DNA of 64,000 nucleotides. It comes from Caldilineae bacterium. Its GTDB lineage: Bacteria > Chloroflexota > Anaerolineae > JAAEKA01. The stretch is from contig JACKBK010000012.1 of assembly GCA_020634555.1 (NCBI GenBank), forward strand, positions 1-64,000. The letters are read 5' to 3'. Both the position numbers and the translations under genes were made by a program. Within the stretch, counting starts at the first letter, position 1. The number at the start of each line of letters is the position of its first letter. This document shows positions 59,824 through 64,000 of the stretch, piece by piece. Under the pieces are notes generated by a model. The model saw only the letters and a list, made by a program, of their open reading frames with translations, searched no databases and was not told the origin of the DNA.

Positions 59824-60927
59824 ATGACTTCTGGAAGCAATCCGCGCCGTTCGGCCGCGCCGCTGGCTTTACTGGCTATGGTGGCCTTGCTGGCCGGGCT
59901 GTGGGCCGGGTTGCTGCGCATGGGTTGGGGCCTGCCGTCGCTGCACCCCAACCTGGCTATGGCGCATGGACCGCTGATGGTATGCGGATTCCTGGGCACG
60001 CTGATAGCCCTGGAGCGCGCGGTGGGTTTGAGCGCGCTGGACCAGCGCTGGCGCTGGACCTATGCCGGCCCGGCTCTGGCCGGCGCTGGCGCGCTGCTGT
60101 TGCTGGCAGGTTTGGCCGGACCACTGCCGGCCCTGTTGATCACGCTAGGGAGCATCGTGCTGGCGGCGATGATGGCGGCGATCCTGCGTATCCACGTCGC
60201 GCTGCACGCTGTGGTGATGCTGCTGGGCGCGCTGGTGTGGGTGGGCGGCAACCTGCTGTGGCTGTTTGGACGCGGCGTCCCGATAGCCAGCATCTGGTGG
60301 GCCGGTTTCCTGGTGTTGACCATCGTCGGCGAACGGCTGGAGTTGAGCCGGCTGCTGCGCCTGTCGCGCAGCAAGCAGGTCGCGTTCGGCGCTGCGGTCG
60401 TCGTGTTGCTGGCCGGCATTCTGGCGTCGCCCGTCGCGTTTCAGGCCGGCGCGCGGCTGGCCGGCGCGGGCATGCTGTTGCTAGCCATCTGGCTGCTGTT
60501 GTTCGACATCGCCCGGCGCACGGTCCGCAAGACGGGCCTGACCCGCTACATCGCCCTCGCGCTGTTGGCGGGCTATGGCTGGTTGGCGTTCTCCGGTTTG
60601 CAGCGGCTGCATCATGGCGGGTTGACTGCCGGTGCGCACTACGATGCGCTGATGCACACGCTGTTCGTCGGATTCGTGATCTCCATGATCTTCGCCCACG
60701 CGCCAATCATCGTGCCGGCGCTGACCGGCTGGCCGCTGGTCTACAGCCCGGCGTTCTACGCGCCGCTGGCCTTGCTGCAAGTCTCCCTGCTGTTGCGGAT
60801 CGTTGGCGATGCGACGTTGCAAATGGATGTCCGGCGCTGGGGCGGGCTGCTGAACGAGCTGGCGATCCTGCTGTTCATTGCGCTGCTGGTAGTTGCCGTG
60901 CGTCGCGGCCGGAAGCAGGAGGCATAG
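59824..60927 (+). CDS. NnrS-like polytopic membrane protein
   Basis: A 367-residue protein with 10-12 predicted helices. The sequence resembles the NnrS haem- and copper-binding membrane protein family involved in nitric oxide stress, with conserved histidines in helices: HPNLAMAHGPLMVCGFLGTL, IALERAV, RIHVALHAVVMLLGALVWVG, DALMHTLFVGFVISMIFAHA. This is a resemblance of layout and histidine positions rather than a certain match. It follows the cupin gene after 2 nt and precedes the short membrane proteins by 3 nt. Confidence 0.72.
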   Translation: MTSGSNPRRSAAPLALLAMVALLAGLWAGLLRMGWGLPSLHPNLAMAHGPLMVCGFLGTLIALERAVGLSALDQRWRWTYAGPALAGAGALLLLAGLAGPLPALLITLGSIVLAAMMAAILRIHVALHAVVMLLGALVWVGGNLLWLFGRGVPIASIWWAGFLVLTIVGERLELSRLLRLSRSKQVAFGAAVVVLLAGILASPVAFQAGARLAGAGMLLLAIWLLLFDIARRTVRKTGLTRYIALALLAGYGWLAFSGLQRLHHGGLTAGAHYDALMHTLFVGFVISMIFAHAPIIVPALTGWPLVYSPAFYAPLALLQVSLLLRIVGDATLQMDVRRWGGLLNELAILLFIALLVVAVRRGRKQEA

Positions 60928-60930
60928 CCG

Positions 60931-61350
60931 GTGCCTGCCATCACCCGCTGGTATGTCAGGACTTCGCTGCTCTACCTGATCGGCGCGCTGGCGCTGGCCG
61001 TGCTGCTGGCCCTGGCGCAGGTTGTGACGCTGCCGGCCGCGCTGCGGGCAGCCGGTCCGGTCTACTTCCACCTCTTTCTGGTGGGCTGGGTGACGCAGTT
61101 GATCATGGGCATCGTGTTTTGGATGTTTCCCAAGTATTCGAAGGAGCGGCCGCGCGGCAGCGAGGGGCTAGCGATCGCGACCTACGTTCTGTTGAATGTT
61201 GGCCTGCTGCTGCGGATGCTCGGCGAGCCGGGCGCAGCCGTCAGTGAAGGGCAGGTGTGGTCGTGGGCACTGGTGCTTTCCGCGTGCTTGCAGTGGCTGG
61301 CCGGCATGTTCTTCGTGGCCAACACCTGGGGACGTGTCAAGGAACGTTGA
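60931..61350 (+). CDS. Short four-helix membrane protein (haem-copper oxidase-like fragment)
   Basis: A 139-residue protein with four helices, starting at GTG. The second helix contains FHLFLVGWVTQLIMGIVFWM followed by PKYSKERPRG, a pattern seen around haem-binding helices of cbb3-type oxidase subunit N and NorB. It is paralogous to the next gene. Too short to be an oxidase subunit I, so it may be a haem-binding accessory or assembly protein. Confidence 0.75.
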   Translation: MPAITRWYVRTSLLYLIGALALAVLLALAQVVTLPAALRAAGPVYFHLFLVGWVTQLIMGIVFWMFPKYSKERPRGSEGLAIATYVLLNVGLLLRMLGEPGAAVSEGQVWSWALVLSACLQWLAGMFFVANTWGRVKER

Positions 61351-61351
61351 C

Positions 61352-61753
61352 ATGCCCAGACTGTCCGTGTGGTTCATCCGCGCCTCGCTGTTGTATCTGG
61401 CGGCCGGCTTTACTTTGGGCGCGCTGATGCTGGCGAACAAGGGCCTGCGGCTGGAGCCGTTCATCTGGCGCCTGCTCCCCACACACATCGAGGTGCTGCT
61501 GGTCGGGTGGATTGTCCAGCTTGCTATGGGTGTGGCATACTGGATCCTGCCACGCTTCCAGTCATCGCGCGGCAACACGCGGGCGGCGTGGCTGGCCTTT
61601 GTCCTGTTAAACTGCGGGGTGTTGCTGGCGGTAGCGGCAATTGTGCTGGACGTCCCGGCGGGCGCCACCCTGGCAGGCCGCCTGCTGCAAGCGTCTGCCG
61701 TTGCCGCGTTCGCTGTCAACGCTTGGCCGCGGGTGAAACCGGTAGGAGTGTGA
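61352..61753 (+). CDS. Short four-helix membrane protein, paralogue of the preceding one
   Basis: A 133-residue protein with the same plan (WFIRASLLYLAAGFTLGALM, EVLLVGWIVQLAMGVAYWIL, PRFQSSRGNTRAAW). The position corresponding to the histidine in the upstream copy is THIEVLLVGW, so a His is retained three residues away. It starts one base after the upstream stop. The tandem pair could work as a heterodimer. Confidence 0.75.
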   Translation: MPRLSVWFIRASLLYLAAGFTLGALMLANKGLRLEPFIWRLLPTHIEVLLVGWIVQLAMGVAYWILPRFQSSRGNTRAAWLAFVLLNCGVLLAVAAIVLDVPAGATLAGRLLQASAVAAFAVNAWPRVKPVGV

Positions 61754-61756
61754 ACC

Positions 61757-62509
61757 GTGCGAATTCTGGCAATCATCACTGGCGACTACGGCCGGCGTCA
61801 CGCGGGCAACGTCCGCGAGCACGCGCCTGAAGGGTGGACACTGACGGAGTGGCTCGCACCCACCAACTTGCCGCTGTTCATCGACTACCCGGAGGACTAT
61901 GTCCCTGCCGACCTGCCGCAGGCTGATCTGGTACTGGCGTTTCAGGAGCACAAGGGCGTGGCCGAGCTGATCCCCGATGTCTGTGCGGTGACCGGCGCGA
62001 AGGCCGTCATCGCGCCGGTGGACAGCGAGGCGTGGCTGCCGCGCGGCCTGGCCCGGCAACTGCGCGGCTGGCTGGCCGACGATGGCGTCGCCTGCGTGAC
62101 GCCGAAGCCGCTGTGCTCGCTGACCGAACGCGATTACCTGGTGACGCGCCGCCAACGCGAGCGCTACGACAACCCGCTGATCGCCAAGTTTGCCTGCTAT
62201 TTCGGCCAACCTAACCTGCGCATCGCGGTCGATCCAGATACACGGCTGGTTACGGAAGCCGCGGTGCTGCGCGATGCGGCCTGCGGCTGTGCGCGCCATG
62301 TGGCGACCGGGCTGGCTGGCGTTTCGGCTGATGACGCTGAGTTCGAGGCGGGGATGTTGCACCACCACTTCCCCTGCCTGGCGTCTATGGGAATCGACCC
62401 CGACTTCTCCGACACGTTGATGCACGTCTCCGGCAACCTGCTGCGCGACAATGTGGCCGAGCAGGTCAAGCCGTTCAAGCAGGTGACTCGCATCCGACCA
62501 TCGAGTTGA
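61757..62509 (+). CDS. DUF166 family protein
   Basis: A 250-residue protein of the DUF166 family, formerly linked to archaeal thymidylate synthase-like proteins. Features: MRILAIITGDYGRRHAGNVR, a central ACGCARHVA cysteine pair (AACGCARHVATGL), and the C-terminal HHHFPCLASMGIDP and TLMHVSGNLLRDNVAEQVK. It begins at GTG 4 nt after the previous stop, closing the operon. No biochemical role is known; the Cys/His pattern suggests a metal or Fe-S site. Confidence 0.82.
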   Translation: MRILAIITGDYGRRHAGNVREHAPEGWTLTEWLAPTNLPLFIDYPEDYVPADLPQADLVLAFQEHKGVAELIPDVCAVTGAKAVIAPVDSEAWLPRGLARQLRGWLADDGVACVTPKPLCSLTERDYLVTRRQRERYDNPLIAKFACYFGQPNLRIAVDPDTRLVTEAAVLRDAACGCARHVATGLAGVSADDAEFEAGMLHHHFPCLASMGIDPDFSDTLMHVSGNLLRDNVAEQVKPFKQVTRIRPSS

Positions 62510-62799
62510 CCTCACCTCCTCGCACTCCTACTCCTACTCCTACTCATCCTCCTACTCATACTCAAAACTCACCGCAGCAACAAACCACAGCATATAAGAC
62601 CAACACGACGCGGCTCGCCCAGGAGACGGGACGAGATAAGATGGTCTGAGTGAGAGTGAGAGTAGGAGTAGGAGTAAGAGGACGAGTAGGAGTAGGATGA
62701 GTACGAGATACGGCAGGGTTTGCCAGATTCGCGCCGTTGATTAGAATCAACGAGTGTGCCATTGTTCACGACCGGCGCAAGAACCTGGAGACCCATGAA
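62510..62799. other. Intergenic region with complementary microsatellite-like tracts
   Basis: 290 nt between the DUF166 gene and ctaA. Its two halves are pyrimidine-rich then purine-rich repeats (see 62511-62708). No gene is evident; the ctaA ribosome-binding site (ggag) lies at 62787-62790. Confidence 0.7.
62511..62708. repeat. Inverted CTCCTA / GAGTAG hexamer tracts
   Basis: 62511-62570 is built from reiterated actcctactcctactc words; 62646-62708 is built from gagtaggagtaggagtaag words, the reverse complement. The 75 nt between are ordinary sequence. The tracts can pair to give a long imperfect stem or form triplex-prone polypurine/polypyrimidine DNA. Confidence 0.85.
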
Positions 62800-63882
62800 A
62801 TGCAAGCATCGACGCGACCGAGCCGAGCCGTCACCATCTGGCTGCTGGTGGTGTGCGGCCTGATCATCTTCCTGATTGCCTTTGGCGGCTTTGTCCGCCT
62901 GACCCGCTCCGGCCTTTCCATCGTCGAATGGAACCCGATCAGCGGTGTCGTCCCACCCATCGGCCACGCGGCCTGGGAAGCGGAGTTCGCCAAGTATCAA
63001 CTGACCCCTGAGTTCCTGAAGATCAACACAGGTATGACCCTGCCGGAGTACCAGGAGATCTTCCTGATCGAGTACACGCACCGGCTAATCGCGCGCTTCG
63101 CGGGCCTGCTGGTGGCGATTCCCCTGATCTATTTCCTGTGGAAGGGGATGATCCCGCGCCGCCAGCGCTGGCTCTACATCCTGATCGGCGTCCTGTTCGC
63201 GTTCCAAGGCGTGTTGGGGTGGTACATGGTCAGCAGCGGGTTGGTGGATACGCCGGCGGTCAGCCACTTCCGTCTGACTGCGCACCTGCTGTTGGCACTA
63301 ACGCTGCTGGCGATTACCTTCCGGCTGGCACTGGATCGCATCTATGGACATCCCGAGAAGCAGCCAGGCGGGCGACCGGCAGCCTACTGGCTGTCGGTCC
63401 TGGTGATAGGCATTCTCGTCGTGCAGATCGCCTATGGCGGGCTGGTGGCGGGGTTGAAGGCGGGCCATGTGTCGAACACGTGGCCGCTGATGTTCGGATA
63501 TCTGGTGCCGCCGGGCCTGTTGACCGCGGCCGGCGGCTGGTTGAACAGTATCCTGACCGCGCCGGCCACCCTGCATTTCATCCACCGTTGGCTGGCTTTC
63601 GTCGTGCTGGCGGTCGCGCTGGCAGTCTATGTCGTGGCCCGACGGCACGCCTATGCGCCGCAGGTCAAACGGTCCAGCCTGCTGCTGGCGGCGCTGGTGC
63701 TGGTGCAGATCACCCTCGGCATCGGCGTGGTGGTCATGGGCGTGCCGATCGTCGTCGCACTGACGCACCAGTTCACCGCGATGATGCTTTTTATGACGGC
63801 GCTGTACCTGAACCACCGGCTGGCCGCGGAGCCGGCCCAGCTTGCCCAGCCGGCCGCGTCGGGTAAGCCGTTGGCAGCCTAG
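62800..63882 (+). CDS. ctaA: Heme A synthase (COX15/CtaA)
   Basis: A 360-residue polytopic protein with eight helices in two homologous halves that oxidises the C8 methyl of heme O to make heme A for aa3-type oxidases. Haem-ligand histidines are in LIEYTHRLIARFAG, SHFRLTAHLLLALTLL, HFIHRWLAFVVLAVAL and VALTHQFTAMMLFM. The loop GFVRLTRSGLSIVEWNPISG is diagnostic. The ATG at 62800 has ggag 9 nt upstream; the frame extends 21 codons further. It indicates an aa3-type oxidase elsewhere in the genome beside N2O respiration. Confidence 0.95.
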   Translation: MQASTRPSRAVTIWLLVVCGLIIFLIAFGGFVRLTRSGLSIVEWNPISGVVPPIGHAAWEAEFAKYQLTPEFLKINTGMTLPEYQEIFLIEYTHRLIARFAGLLVAIPLIYFLWKGMIPRRQRWLYILIGVLFAFQGVLGWYMVSSGLVDTPAVSHFRLTAHLLLALTLLAITFRLALDRIYGHPEKQPGGRPAAYWLSVLVIGILVVQIAYGGLVAGLKAGHVSNTWPLMFGYLVPPGLLTAAGGWLNSILTAPATLHFIHRWLAFVVLAVALAVYVVARRHAYAPQVKRSSLLLAALVLVQITLGIGVVVMGVPIVVALTHQFTAMMLFMTALYLNHRLAAEPAQLAQPAASGKPLAA

Positions 63883-63933
63883 CCGGCAATATAGGCAATC
63901 CGTATCCGGCGAACTGCTCATCACTCCTGGAAG

Positions 63934-63961
63934 CGCGCATCGGCATATCTACCGATGCGCG
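63934..63961. terminator. Hairpin after ctaA
   Basis: A 10-bp perfect stem (63934-63943 and 63952-63961, cgcgcatcgg and complement), loop catatcta, then tgtcattt. A probable terminator of ctaA. Confidence 0.75.
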
Positions 63962-63976
63962 TGTCATTTGCGGCTG

Positions 63977-63998
63977 GTTCGCATCGGAGGATGCGAAC
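63977..63998. repeat. gcatc/gatgc box at the window end
   Basis: A 9-bp perfect stem (63977-63985 and 63990-63998, gttcgcatc and complement), loop ggag. The core gcatcggaggatgc resembles the boxes at 34834 and 34953. Confidence 0.65.
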
Positions 63999-64000
63999 TC

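Noticed and set aside
61607..62515. 302-codon - strand frame opposite the DUF166 gene
   Set aside because: Shadow frame opposite a gene with family motifs and coupled start.

Overview
This is a 64 kb stretch of GC-rich bacterial chromosome. The gene content fits a respiring, partly denitrifying member of the Chloroflexota (Anaerolineae/Caldilineae-like). Several exported electron-transfer and sensory proteins carry lipobox signal peptides, as expected for a cell envelope without a periplasm bounded by an outer membrane. The nitrous oxide reductase is of the Sec/lipoprotein (clade II) type, and there is a fused NuoCD, a CHAT-protease gene and many secreted beta-propeller or repeat proteins. 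The lineage is an inference from gene content, not a database match. No rRNA, CRISPR array, prophage or transposase is visible. One tRNA (Arg, UCU) is present.

Layout. 0-10.4 kb: exonuclease III, two large paralogous secreted proteins, and a sugar-type ABC importer. 10.6-22 kb: a membrane iron-sulfur (HdrB/GlpC-like) oxidoreductase, a DUF433/DUF5615 toxin-antitoxin pair, a coupled CHAT-protease/lipoprotein operon, a methyltransferase, the Mrp/ApbC iron-sulfur carrier and an FAD oxidoreductase. 22-27 kb: a partial complex I operon (nuoB-nuoCD-nuoI) in which NuoB and NuoI both carry unusual C-terminal extensions. 27.5-31.7 kb: a SufR-like regulator, moaA, an A-type Fe-S carrier, then small conserved genes. 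31.9-37.8 kb: a LuxR-TM-Kelch protein, acyl-CoA-binding protein, DUF5996, tRNA-Arg, DUF1294 and the two serine dehydratase subunits split by an oppositely oriented acetyltransferase gene. 38-50 kb: lipoproteins, an MFS exporter with a membrane-anchored acetyltransferase, an SBBP-repeat secreted protein, a Crp/Fnr regulator, a glutamate-type dehydrogenase and a two-component system.

50-58 kb is a denitrification block on the + strand: ferredoxin, cupin, nosZ, a NosB-like membrane protein, nosD, nosF, nosY, nosL and a lipoprotein cytochrome c. It is followed by a second, tightly packed + operon (58.9-62.5 kb: DUF2249, two cupins, an NnrS-like 10-12 TM protein, two short paralogous membrane proteins, DUF166) and then ctaA for haem A synthesis. 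Together they suggest reduction of N2O as a terminal electron sink alongside an aa3-type oxidase, with Crp/Fnr and two-component regulators encoded just upstream.

The intergenic spaces hold several distinct families of palindromic repeats: CATTCCCGC elements, CCGGCCGGTC elements, GAAGTCCGACTTT hairpins, GACTTCGGAAGTAGC paired arms and a roughly 67-nt structured element present twice. The strongest candidates for something undescribed are the NuoB-lamin-tail-like fusion with its duplicated NuoI tail, the CHAT-TM-TPR/lipoprotein pair, a membrane-hydrolase-HNH fusion, and the DUF2249-cupin-membrane-protein operon next to nos.
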